From: Jacaranda mimosifolia
Taxonomy: Eukaryota; Streptophyta; Magnoliopsida; Lamiales; Bignoniaceae
Reading direction: 5' to 3'
Assembly (NCBI GenBank): GCA_018894105.1
Contig: CM032118.1
Span: 30,484,690 to 30,548,689, forward strand
DNA: 64,000 nt
Positions 48,740-60,744 of this stretch are shown here, piece after piece. A program made the position numbers and the translations under genes. The notes under the pieces were generated by a model, which was not told the DNA's origin, searched no databases, and saw nothing but the letters and a program-made list of their open reading frames with translations. Each line of letters starts with the position of its first letter. Position 1 is the stretch's first letter.

Positions 48740-50480
48740 CAATAGGGATTGGGTGAATTGATGATCGGAGGACAATTCGATTTAGGTGAAGTCTAAAACT
48801 CAAATACTAATTGACTTGATGCTGATCAATAAAAATCAGTTTAACATATGGTGGTTCGATCAGTTGACCGCACATTCAATTATTTACTTATTTAATTTGT
48901 TTGAAAAATTAAAAATGAAAGATTCTAAAAAAAACTAAAATATGTAAAAATGAAAAGAGGAATTGAGAGTTGAAGATGGTGACTAAAGGTTTTGGACATG
49001 TCGTTTTTTAAAATATGAGTTTGTTTTCTTAAAATTTAATATAGTAGTAATCATATGTGGATATTTATATTGAGTTTGTTATTTTATTTTATTTAATCTC
49101 TCATAATTTATATTTAATATTTAGTGTAGCAAAACTTGTTTTAACTTGAAACATAAAAGGGACAATCATTTGGGTCAATATTATATAATTGTCTTACATT
49201 ACTTTTAATTAAATTATTTGTATTTGATTAATTATGATATAGTATTTTTTTCAAAGAATGACTTAAAAATGAGTAAGACTTGAAAATAATTTTTCCGATA
49301 TTATTGAATTTTTTTTCATTTTTATTAAAATTATAATTTTAAATATATTTATAAAATTAAATATAATTATTAAATCATTATGATGTCAAACTCTGGAGTC
49401 AACAGTCCAATTAGTGAAATCAGTGACCAATAACGTGATTTATTTTTTGTCCAATTCACTTTTGAAAACATTGGTTATAGAAAGATGTAATGGATATAGA
49501 ATCAATCAACTTTAATCTATATATGTCATATGGCACAAGTAATCCAATCCACAAACCAAGCGAGCCCGCCTGGAAGTGGAGTAGCATGCAAACTTGCAGT
49601 TGGTGGGCAAATATGCCAATTTAGAGAGAGAGAGAGAGAGAGAGAGATAATGATCTGATTATGACTGCTTATCGTGCGGTCATATAATATTTATTCATCT
49701 TTGAATCAATCAATCTAAGTTTCTCAAGTTTTTGACCCAACACACATAAATTCAGTTTTGACTAATCAATCTTTTGCTGCATGCGCACTCTATTGTTGAT
49801 TGAATAGATTTCTTGTCGTCTTCAATTGTTTATCCACATCTTATGCATTTCTTCTGGACTCCATTGGGTTTTAAAAACTTATAGACATTCGTGTCGGTCG
49901 ATATGTTTATCTATAACTCAATTATTCTAATTAGTCTATTAATTTAATTTTGTCTGTCTACTGTGGTACTGTTTTTATTATATTTGTTGGTACAGAATCA
50001 ATTGCTACTTATTTCTTAGATGCTGTCATTACTTTTTTTTTTTTTTTTTTTCCAAGAAGAAATTCACGTAACAATGCATTTAGTTAAAATGAAAAGTAAA
50101 TATATAAAAGAATTATGAGTATAAATTAGAATATAACAGAAATTATTTATTCTTCAATTGTAATTTTACAAGATCATGTTATCCATAGTAAAATATTTCT
50201 TATATTTGAGTATTTATTTTTGCATGCGTGGCTTACCATTATTTTTGTGGCTTTTTTTGTTTGTATTTTGGATGAATTATGGAAAATATTTTGAGGAAAG
50301 GTACTCTGGAAAGTGGGTTGAGAGAATAAACAATTGATTGTTTGTTTTTGTGTTGAGGGGTAGGAGGAGAATGTTATGGAAAAAAAAAATTGTTTGTTTG
50401 GTAGTATTTTAGGAGGGGTAAATTTTATTATAGTTGTCATATCAGTCACTTTTTATTGGGTTGGTAGTAAAATAGATATT
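48740..50480. other. Intergenic DNA, no gene seen
   Basis: No coding signal. It holds a (GA)n microsatellite at about 49,623-49,647 and a poly-T run at about 50,032-50,051. The ORFs at 50,174-50,600 are low-complexity and run across the solo LTR border. Confidence 0.5.
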
Positions 50481-50485
50481 ATGGT

Positions 50486-53400
50486 TGTAGCATCCCGCCC
50501 GGGAGGTGTTGCTTCGGGTCCGAGGTGCTATTATGATCTTAATTTAATAATTCATAACAAAATACACACCTCCAAAATATTCAATTTAAATAGTTCATAA
50601 TGACCCAAAATCATTTTATGCCAATTCTCTATCACATCCTATTGTATAATATTCTACATTAACACGAACCTCGAAACTATAAGCTTACATTTACATAATA
50701 CTCATATTAAGTGATTGAATCTAAACTTAACATCTTTGAGGCAACATGACAAGTCTTATGCATAGATATCGTAGACTAACTGTTTACAAAAGTGATACTA
50801 ACTTAAATGACACTACTGAAAACAAAATTCACAACATTACTAGCGCTAAAGTCTTAACAGCCCGAATGGGTGCATGTCGAAATAGTAAGTTTAATTACAT
50901 ATTCCAAAGTTCATAATAGATCTAAGTCTACGATCCCACCAATATCAAATCCCCATAGGCATAAGCGTCTACACGGCGTTATAGGCTTCAACTTACACAA
51001 CAAGTCTTGTTCCTCTATATTTGAATGTCATTAACAAAAACTACATTCACTGATGCAACCTGCAATGCTCCACTTGCTATCTGTCACAACCTAACTGGGG
51101 AAAAAGAATTGAGAACACGAAAGAGGTATTACTCCGAAGGACTTAGTGAGAGGGGGAGAGGTAATTATTAACCAATGCATAAGGTCAAGGGAAACTAACA
51201 AAAGGATTCTAATATGACGGATAAATAATCGAGCTAGGAAAAAGGAAGACTCGTGGCAATCAGAAGTTATAAAATGATACTTTAACATAATAGGGCTTGA
51301 ATAAATAATACTTAATGCAACGAGTATACAAAACAAGAAATTACATAATAACAGAAGCAATTTTAAAACAATTAATAGAAAAACCAAGATGTTGGAAAGC
51401 GATAAGTAATATATTAACAGTACATGAACTCAAACGAGCGATATATGTAATAACGAAGACATGACATAATAAAACATCATAATAGATGCCATAGACAAAA
51501 CTTATCAGAGCTATTGGCAAAGCCCAACTTTGTTGCTCCTAGAACGAGACATAATAACATAACATGAATAAAACCTTTCTTATCTCTCCATTGCTCGACA
51601 ACTCAACTCGGCATGAAATATAACTCACATGTGGCATGGCCATGCCGCATGCTGGTTCTCGCTATTCATAAATAGCTACCTCCAACTACCTGTGAGTCAG
51701 GATCGTGAATGAGTACTTGTTGAAAGATCAATCACCGTTGGTCCATTTCGCTTGATCGTCTTTTCGGACCTAACCCCGAGCCCAACAACCCATGGCATCC
51801 CTATGGGTAAAAGCATCCTCAAGGATGACATAATGTTGTGTCAACGAGAGGAATACAATATAGAATCCTGAACACAAATATAATTGAATGCTAAATAGTA
51901 AATGCAAGTGTCGCATTATATCTGCCAGCAAGGCCATTCAAATGACATGAAAAACGATAAGCTCGAAGACATGATAGAGTAGTCGACAAGACCACTTTAA
52001 TAAAAACACATACACAGAAGCTAACGACGAGTACGGGGTCAGCCAAAAAGGTTGTTGGATGCTAGGTACAAGAACTTGATAACATAAAAGGAAGTTTTGG
52101 GCACCAAAACAATTGCAAACAGACACGAATGAATAGACAAGCAAATATGATTCATTTCCCATGAGAAAGAAAGGCTATAACCTCACCTTAAAACTCCACA
52201 AAGGTGCTATCCACGTCCTATGGTCCTGGAGACCCTAGCTCTTCGTCACCTATTCCAATAAAATGCATATAAATATTAATACGTCTATGTAGTACTTTTT
52301 AATAGTAATTAAATTAGTAGTACGTCTTAACAACATAAATTTGCCATTTTGACGAGTGCCCTTCTTAATTAAATCTTAATATAGTTAGGGTACAGCAATC
52401 TCATACTACTAAGTTTCAATTCTTCAATCGCCAAAGTTGTTTTACTATATTAAACATATTTCTCGCTTGTACAAACAATTATAATTTTATTTCGAAGGTA
52501 ATGTACATCTATCTCCCTAAAATATACTAGCGTCGCTAAATAGTATTAATGAGGAGTTTAACGATTTCAGGCCACTATTTCATCTCAATAGCAATAATAC
52601 ACAATTTAATATTTTAAGCCCATGTTTAATAAATCTAGTCTCTTCGTGGGAATTTCTCAAACTTTCTCTTAGCAATTAATCCTTACAACGCTACACAAAA
52701 TTTAGGGTTCTAATTATACCGATTAACTTAATTAACAATAATTTTGTTCTAATTACCAATCTGGGCCTACTAGCAATGTACACAACTTATATATCCAAAT
52801 ATTTTGGCTTGATATTATAAATCTTACCCCGATCATTTCGGTCCATAATTACAATTCGATTCGATTAACTTAACTTACATTAGTAATCAACTTAACAACC
52901 GAACTAAATTAGGAGACATTTAACCGTTTAAATAGGATTTCACCCATAATCTCAAATTTAATGTTCTATGTCCATATTTTTTTGAATTTAGACTATCTTA
53001 TGAATTTTATAGATTTTCTATAAAATTTTGGCCATTATATACATTATACAATGTAAATCATTCAAGATGTACTAGTTAACACAATTAAGGATAATCGGGC
53101 TTCTTAACGTTTCGGGTCCGGACATCATTTTATAGATAAATTCTATATTCAATCGTATACCTTGCAATTACATAATTTGGTCTAATTAACAGATATTCAC
53201 TTCAAGATAGGCTTAACAAGTTAACCAAAATAAAATTTAGGAATTAATTTTAATTGAACAATTGGAGTTTTACCCAATTGACTGCGTTCGAGGCCAAATC
53301 ACTATGCGATAGTAGGCCGCACGAACCCGGATCGTCATCCCGAACAAACTGACTTTCAGCCACTGGAGCGCCGTTGCCATCAAAACTGGGAGCTGGACCC

Positions 53401-54165
53401 ACCAATCAATACGTCTCCTCACACCCAATAAAAGTCTTCAGTCAATTTTGGATTTTGCTGAGAAGCTGCTGGTGAATTGAGGAAAAAGTATCACTGCTAT
53501 CATCAGCTGCTGTGCTCTTTTCATCTTCAATTACTCCTCCGTCCGTCATCGGTTCATCAAATTGAAGACACCATTGTATACCTCACGCCGAGCCCATTAA
53601 AAGCCATACCTTGGTAGCTCCCAACATCGCCACCGTGACCACCACCCTCTGTCGTGCACCTTCTTCAAGCTCAATTATCGGTTGCTCTGCTGGTCGGTTT
53701 TGGGAGTTTTAGGTGTAGGTGTGTTCGCCGTGACATGGGAAGCTAATAGCTAGATTTGTTTTAGGTGATCGCTGGTGCTGGTGGGAAATCATTGGTGAAG
53801 GTAGTTGAGGGTTGCATGTGAAAATTTGATAAAAATGGGGGTGGGTTTTGCTATTTATAGGATAGTTTTCAAAAATTACAAAAGGACCCTAAAAATTTTT
53901 CTTAGCTCTCAATTGAGCCCCTAAACTTATTAGTGCTTTAGACTGTCCCATTTGAACCAATTATATTACATTTTGGCCTTGTGAGCTTTCTAATTTCTTT
54001 CAATTAGGTCTTATTTATTTAAATTTTGGTCCCCTGAATTCTTAATATTAAACAGTAACCCCTAAAAATTTCCAAATATCACATTTTAATTCTTTTTATC
54101 AATCATTATCATTATTCTTGGTTTAATTAAAAAATTTCATATTGGGAAATTTTCAAGCTGTTACA
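50486..54165 (-). mobile_element. Solo LTR (3.68 kb), probably Ty3/gypsy, minus orientation
   Basis: It is flanked by the 5-bp duplication ATGGT (50,481-50,485 and 54,166-54,170). In minus orientation it starts TGTAACAGCTTG and ends GGGCGGGATGCTACA, the TG...CA ends with a TGTAACA/TACA short inverted repeat usual for Tekay/Del-type chromovirus LTRs. CCTATAAATAGC at 53,849-53,860 (minus strand) would be its TATA box. I see no gag-pol and no internal copy of the ends, so it is best read as one long LTR left by recombination. The lineage is inferred from the ends and length only; a short non-autonomous element is the alternative. Confidence 0.75.
53849..53860 (-). promoter_or_regulatory. TATA box of the solo LTR
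   Basis: CCTATAAATAGC on the minus strand sits about 305 bases inside the 5' end of the LTR. The sequence after it changes from AT-rich to mixed, G/C-richer sequence, as expected at the U3/R border. The short ORFs at 53.3-53.8 kb lie in this transcribed part and are not a gene. Confidence 0.6.
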
Positions 54166-54445
54166 ATGGTGTTAATTATAAATGTGTATATATAGATGAA
54201 ATGATTGATATATGTATACATATGCATTGGAGAATGGTTTCTTAAGGTGAATTCTAGAGGGTATTTTGGAGATGATTTTGTGTGTTGTAGAAAGTGAAAT
54301 TAGAAAATGTGATATTTTGTTTGTTTAAATTTTATGAGCTAAAAAAATATTCTTGAGAAATGCTAATAAACTAAGCCTGTGTATATGTGTGTTTATGTGC
54401 TTTTCCTTCTAAGGTTGTCATCCCTATCAATGATGGAAGAAATAG

Positions 54446-55502
54446 GGGAAAACTATTTTTTTCATCTTATAAGTTTACCCAATTTTTAATTTTATCCTAT
54501 ATTTTACATAATTAAAAAGTTAGTCCCATAAGTATGAAAAAATTTGCACATTTAGTCCGATTGTCACCGAAATTGGAAATTTTGATCGAAAAGTCTGACG
54601 TGGTGTGTCAGAATGATTTAAAATTGAGGATTTTGCTAACTAGGACATTTGATATATTTTGTTGGCATTCTACATTTTTTTTGGTTTGCTGACATGGATA
54701 TATTCTACATACATATATACATACACATATATTTATATAAATATAAATATATATTATATACATATATACGAACACATATATATACATCCTCTTCCACCAC
54801 CCTACCCCTACCATCGGACCACCGACCCTAGCCCCCTCACCGCCAGACACCCACCGCCCGACACAACACACCGGCTGCCATGGCAGCTATGAGCCAGGTG
54901 GCCACTGGTCGCATGGACATGCTTGCCATGGCCACAGGGCCTTGATAGGCTTGCCATGGCGGCTTAGCGAGCTTTCATGCGCCTAAAGCTTGGACGCTTG
55001 TTGGCCATGGCGGCCGATGTGAGCCTCTAGGTGCCTGCGCCCGAAGCTCAGCTAGCATGGCTAGCTCGCCAGGCATTGGGTGCCTAAAAGCTTGGCTGCC
55101 ATGGCAGCCTCCACGAGCTTTCCATGTGCCCGTGCCTGGAAGTTAGGCCACCTGGCCAGATCTGGCCAAGTGACCGGTTAGCTATGTGGTAAGGGTAGGG
55201 TGGAATTTTTTTTTTTATTTCCTTTTTTTGTACTTTAATTAATTAATTAATTTATATATAAACATGCCAACATGGAAAAAAACCTTCATTTAGGTGCCAA
55301 CTCTGCAAAATTCCTAATTTCAAATCACTCCAGCACGCCACGTCAGATTTTCCGATCAAAATTTCCAACTTCAGCGATAATTGGACTAAAAGTGCAAATT
55401 TTATCGTACTTACAGGACCGAGTTTTTAATTGTGTAAAATATAGGACAAAATTCAAATTGAAAATCGGATAAATTTATAGGACGAAAAAATTAATTTTCC
55501 CA
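54446..55502. mobile_element. MULE-like element with ~200-bp inverted ends and GC-rich cargo
   Basis: The ends are inverted copies over about 190-200 bp; both arms contain TTGGAAATTTTGATCG and CTGACGTGG. The 9-bp flanks AAGAAATAG (54,437-54,445 and 55,503-55,511) match exactly, which is the Mutator duplication length. The centre has an AT microsatellite followed by a GC-rich block (54,780-55,195). No transposase is present, so it would need one in trans. Confidence 0.85.
54780..55195. repeat. GC-rich repeat block with GCCATGGC palindromes
   Basis: Five exact GCCATGGC palindromes (54,877, 54,925, 54,953, 55,004, 55,098) and a variant at 55,055 sit about 28-51 bases apart within a degenerate repeat of about 50 bp. 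Shared phrases are GAGCTTTC followed by ATG and GCC, and GCCTAAAGCTTGG or GCCTAAAAGCTTGG. Its GC content contrasts sharply with the AT-rich surroundings. No good ORF spans it. Confidence 0.85.
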
Positions 55503-55522
55503 AAGAAATAGTGATACCTACT

Positions 55523-55997
55523 CATTACAAGAAAAAGATAAGTTAATGGAAAAATAATGAGTGACAATACAAAAGTTGTCACTAATTATATATATATATA
55601 TATATATATTTGATGATAAAAAATTTTGTTTTGTCACTTTAATGATTTTTACAAACTAAAGGTTGACAATAATAGTGTTTAAGTTGTCACCATTGACAAT
55701 TGGTGATACCCATATGGTGACAATTTAGTGACAATGAAAATCATGTCATAAATTATAGTGATAATTTTTATTGTCACTAGGTTGTCACCATAGGGATGTC
55801 ACTAATTGTTAACGGTGATAACTTAAAACATTAATTTTTGTCACTAACGAACATATTTGGACAAAACAAAAATAATTGTCACCTAAAAAAGGCCATTTGT
55901 GACGAAATAAAAATTATTATCATTTAATACGTATCATTAGTGATAATTTTTACATTATTACTTATTATTTTATCCCTAATATAACATTTTCTTAGTG
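55523..55997. mobile_element. CACTA-like non-autonomous element
   Basis: The left end CATTACAAGAAAAAG and the reverse-complemented right end CACTAAGAAAATG resemble the CACTACAAGAAA ends of CACTA transposons. A 3-bp duplication ACT flanks it (55,520-55,522 and 55,998-56,000). The interior is full of short GTGACAA and TTGTCAC motifs in both orientations, like the subterminal transposase sites of CACTA elements. It has no coding capacity and lies about 20 bp from the MULE-like element. Confidence 0.75.
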
Positions 55998-56000
55998 ACT

Positions 56001-57630
56001 ACTGCATAATCTAATCCAATAAGTTTTAACGCATCAAAACATTAATAATTCTTAGATGTAGGCGTTTAAAAAGTATTTCATTTTTATTCTTTCTTTTTGC
56101 TTCCTAGTACAACTATTATTGAAGAAGTTTTCAAGTTTAATTTATCAGTTAAATATATATTAGTGATTCAAATTGTTTTAGTAATTTATTTAATCATTAT
56201 CTAATATAAAAATAAAAAAGAAAACAATAATTAATAAAATTAGACAAATAAACGTTTTCTTTCTACTTTAGTTTCATTATACCAAATAAAGGAAGTATTT
56301 AAAATTTACTTTTCATCTGGGCGGGGTATATACATATTATGTTCTTTATATATTACCCGATTTGATAAGAAAAATCCGTGTATACTTCATAATCTGTGTG
56401 ATTTTACTCGAATCAAATTCACCCGATAAAGTCCAACCTAATGACCAATTAATTATTTTGGCCATTGATCGAAAGGATATGCATTCCCCTACTCACGTTA
56501 TCTTAATCACAAAATTCTATAGAACTCTATTTATTTATGGGTATAATTTACATGGAACACTTTAAATCTTAATTTGCCTATTTAGGTACAATTAAATTCA
56601 TGAATCACGATTGATTTGAGTTTTGAAATTAGATATTCATTAGGCCAACTTTAGTGGTTTAAACCTTCGTTTGTGCTTTGTATTGCATGCTCTAAATCAA
56701 ATTGATTAATTATGGAGAATTTATCTAATCCTAATCTCACCAAATCGATATATAATAATATAATAGTGTGTGTGTGTGTGTGTGTATTCACATATGATTG
56801 ATACGCATTATGGCTTAGCGTATTCACTCATTGATTAATGTATTCATAATGGTAAAATTCAAATTAAATTATCACTGGTAATTATAACTTAAATTGGATT
56901 GCTCAGACTTTTCTATCTCTTTGGCTTAATGGTGGATAAATTGTCACTTTCCATTGGCGGCTTGACATTGCTGTAACTTGTTTATTTGCTTTAATGACTA
57001 ATTCAACTTACAAATTTAGTTTGTTCATTGAGTTGAGTTTGAGAGTGTACATATATATATATATATATATATATGTTAATCAAATTGAATATAAGTTGAT
57101 CTCAAATTTAATCACAAGTCTAATTATCAACCATAGAAATTGTATTTAAACTTGATTTACAATAATCTAACACAAAACTCAAACATATAAGTCAAATATC
57201 ATATAGTTTATTTTAATTGTTTGTCGATAATGATCACTTCATATGGTTTATACATATATATATGTTTACTTATAGTCAAGAAGAGGTGAAAGAGACTGAA
57301 TAGGGATCAATTCGGGATCTACACACACACACACACACACACGTATATATATGTACTAGATGTTTTATGCAGGATGTTTGAGAAGGACATTTAATTTCTA
57401 GTATAACTTTCGTGCTCAATAAATTAGCTTATCTGGATTTTAGACCAAGAAAGCTTAAGTTGATACGAAACAGAGGGAACAAGTAAAAATGCACCAAATA
57501 TGACTCGGCATACGTACAGGAATCAGGATAGATAGAAAGATGGGTTACATAGAAACATTTGGCAGATTAATTGGAAGCCACAAGTTTGATTACTTAAACT
57601 GACAGTCGAGTACTGGCCAATTTGTTAGAA
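56001..57630. other. AT-rich intergenic DNA with several microsatellites
   Basis: No gene is seen. It holds (GT)n at about 56,766-56,785, (AT)n at about 57,049-57,074 and (AC)n at about 57,321-57,342. These dinucleotide runs should be polymorphic. Confidence 0.7.
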
Positions 57631-57636
57631 AAGAAG

Positions 57637-58450
57637 GTCTGAGAGGGGGTGAATTGGACCAAACACAGTTTTTTATTCATTTTTGAAAAGTAATGCTCGA
57701 GGGATTTTTATTGAAAGTTTAAAATAAATAATACGAATTAAATTAAATGAGACATTTATAGTGATTCAGCAAATGTTTACTATTTAAGTTTTCACTTATA
57801 ATTTTAATTTGCAACTTCCACTAAAGAGCTCGATTCAAAGAGAAATGGTGCGGTTGAGTTCAGTAAATTGTACAAAACACAATAAAATAATTGTGGATAC
57901 ACTAAACAAATCAACACAACGTTTTCTTTATCCACCAATAGTACCTCAAGAAAGCTAATAAAGATAAATTGATTATTTTGTAAGCAAAAATTTCTTTTGA
58001 TGAATGCATCTCCTTGACTTTAAATAGTGATCCTTGAATTCTCATAAGGAGTCCCATTTTTTACTTGTCATGTAGAGATTTCCAATGGCAACATGTTACA
58101 AGGGATGTCGGTTTTGGATGAAATAGTATTCTTTAAATCTTCATGGGAAGTTCCATAATTATTTACCATTGTTACCAATCATATCATACCAGATTACTAT
58201 AGTGGTTTTAGATGAAAAACTAATCAAATTTAACATTGTGGATCTTTTGTTCCATTCTTTATTTCATCTCCAATTATAATATGATGTATTTATGCAAATA
58301 TATTCAATTTCAAATCAATTATTTTTATAAGAAATATTTGATACACATGTCACACATTCATGAAGTGGAATAGGAGATAAAATGGGAAGTAGAATAGAAG
58401 ATTCAAACTAGAGGAAGAAAACTAATGGATTAATTAACAAAATAATTGCC
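57637..58450 (-). mobile_element. LTR-like sequence related to that at 26.85 kb
   Basis: GAGAGGGGGTGAATTGGACC at about 57,648 is followed about 100 bases on by TTTATAGTGATTCAGCAAA and AGTTTTCACTTATAATTTTA. The same order and spacing occur at 26,853 onward (GAGGGGGTGAATTAGAC, TTATAGAGGTTCGGCAA, GCTTTCACTTAGGATTTTA). It is therefore a second diverged copy of the same LTR family. No coding part or target duplication is seen, and the right end is approximate. Confidence 0.45.
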
Positions 58451-58960
58451 AGTCGTCAAAATTAATTATGAAAGATTCCTAACACAATTGATTTAATGAT
58501 ATTATCCTCTCATTTATATACATTGAAGTTTAGGATTTGAATTTCTATGAATCTCAAAATCTGTGAATAAAAAAAATTAAAAAAGAAAATTGAGTGATTG
58601 ATATACACACACACTATCAGCCCTAAAGCATTCACACTTTTGTGAAGAGTTAAAAAACGCTGGAAACAAACTTAAAACATACACTAATTGCGTATTAATT
58701 TGAGTGGGCCTGGGCCGGGATATATTAATTCCTTCCAAAGACTCAGAGTTGAGTTGACGAGGCAACCTTAGATTATTGGAAAATATGATTAGATTGGATG
58801 CAAATGCAAGAAAAATTAATATAAGATTAAATAAAGAGTAACTTCCATGGATGAGCTTGCTCATATTTTATATCATATAATTGCTTGCTTGTATACATAA
58901 AAATCTTGACTATTAATAGTCTGTACTCTGTATGTAGAATTAGCAGTAGTGTGCATGGCC

Positions 58961-58968
58961 TATAAATA
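58961..58968 (+). promoter_or_regulatory. TATA box of the secreted His/Cys-rich protein gene
   Basis: TATAAATA lies 70 bases upstream of the start codon at 59,031, placing the transcription start near 58,990-59,000 and leaving a leader of about 35-40 bases. It matches the plant TATA consensus very well. Confidence 0.75.
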
Positions 58969-59030
58969 GCGGCAACACTGGCAGTTATTTGTCTATCTAT
59001 CCCATACTCCCCGTCCAACACAGAATTAAA

Positions 59031-60744
59031 ATGGCTTCCAAGAGTTTGCTTCTTCTTGGCCTTGCCGTCTTTGCTATTATCCTTGTCATCTCCTCTGATG
59101 TGGTTAATTCAGCTCGTACTGAGCCTGGCGTCGCTGAAACCAGTGAGTAGCTACTACCCTCTAAATTAATTTCCTATTTAATTAATCTTTATTTTCCCAT
59201 TTTCTCTAGCAGCTATAACTTTTTCTATATGCATATTTTGCTGTAAGTACAGTAGTAATTGAGATATTTATTTAATTAGTGGGTGCATGCATGCATATTT
59301 GAAACTTATTTGGATTCTCTTTACAGATGCTTTTTTAAGTAGTCCAATTTAAATGGTTTCATCTTTCTGCCAGCAGTGCTATATATATATTGAAAAGGAT
59401 CTCTGTCTTTAAAAAGTTACAGCTGTTTGAAGTTTATGAACACAATACCCGTAAATTAATTATAAACTAATACAGAACACGTAAATTTATATAATATAAA
59501 AAAAATTACATACACGCACGCCAAAAGCTAGTTAAGATTCAAATTTTAGACCTTATACCTTAATTTATGTATATATGAAGGAGATGTCATTGGGCTAACT
59601 AGCTACGTAGCTATTTTGCTAAGTTTGTATAATAAGACGTGGATCATGTTATTTATATATAATACATATGTATCGGATCAGGCTTGCTTGTTAATCGATC
59701 TTGCTTTGATTGAATCCTTAACACATCCATTTACAACTTGTTATTTGGAATCAATCACAAACAAGCTCCACTCGTGATTCTGGAATCTGGATAATTATTA
59801 GAGCTACAACATTCATGGCGTATGAAGCTTTGGTGATACTTCTTAATTAGAATAAAACATGTAGAGAAAAGACTTTTATGAAAGAGAAGAATCTTTATCA
59901 TTTTCTTTTATCAGAAAAATGATCAAGTCTCTCTACACAAAGAAACTTTCAATTTATAGAAAAATCTAATTTCACCCAAATCTATATAAAATTAGAGGTC
60001 ATTCAATTTTCTTACATATACGAGAAAAAAGTTCCAACCCAATAAGAAATTTAATCCCACCAAAATATGGTATTAAAGTCCATTTAAATATTAGATGCTC
60101 CATCTGGGTTATTCATCCAAAACCTGATCAAATTTGTTCCGTACCTATAAATCGATTTAAGCCTTAGGTTCATACTACAACCATGATGATTCAATAAAAG
60201 AAAATCATAGGCTAAGTCAAGGATTCCTTGAATAAGATTTTTTTCATTTTTTTTTTTTTTTTTCCCAAAGGATTTAAATTTTTTTTGGGAGTCTTGACAC
60301 AGTATCGAATATTAAGTATTATGAATCATAGTTCAAATATTTCTTAATCTAATTCGTATTTTAGATATCCGAATGAATAGCCAAGCAAGTAGAACCATCT
60401 AGCTCTATCAATATATGAAAAACATTGTGTTCCATTACTTATTTAATTATGAAAATAGCAATATGTCAGTCATATATATTATAAATTGATGAGTGATCAT
60501 GCCAATAAATTTAGCTAATTAAATTGTTAATATATATATTATTGAAGAGGGAGACAAGGTTGAAGTGGACGAGTCGGACCACCACCATCACTGCCACTAC
60601 CCTCACTGCCGTGAGAAGGAGATGAGCAGTTATGATGAAAAAACTGATCATCATGAGACGACTGCAGCCACTAAATCAAGTACCGATGCCGCAGCAGAAG
60701 ATGGGCACCATGAGAAGAAGTGCAAACACTGGCCACATTGCTAG
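59031..60744 (+). CDS. Small secreted His- and Cys-rich protein (GRP-like signal peptide)
   Basis: Two exons, 59031-59142 and 60548-60744, joined across a 1,405-bp GT-AG intron, give 102 aa. The N-terminus MASKSLLLLGLAVFAIILVI, followed by SSDVVNSA, is a strong secretion signal with cleavage probably after NSA. It resembles the start of plant glycine-rich protein (GRP, PF07172) genes, but the mature part has no glycine repeats. It is acidic (VEVDESD), has a HHHH run and two related Cys/His knots, CHYPHC and at the very C-terminus CKHWPHC, with more HH pairs between. This composition suggests metal binding in the wall or apoplast; that is inference. I cannot name it further. The exon 2 border is chosen to keep the frame. 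A TATA box lies 70 bases upstream. Confidence 0.8.

Noticed and set aside
48453..48803. 116-codon minus-strand ORF with internal repeats
   Set aside because: The repeats are the 40-bp minisatellite read as protein; there is no family resemblance.
53300..53870. GC-richer stretch that looks like a gene exon with a promoter
   Set aside because: It is bounded by the solo LTR ends and target duplication, and the TATA box points into the LTR; no conserved protein is encoded.
54608..54892. Three overlapping ORFs rich in Tyr and Ile
   Set aside because: They read through the TA/CA microsatellite in the MULE-like element and have repeat-like composition on both strands.
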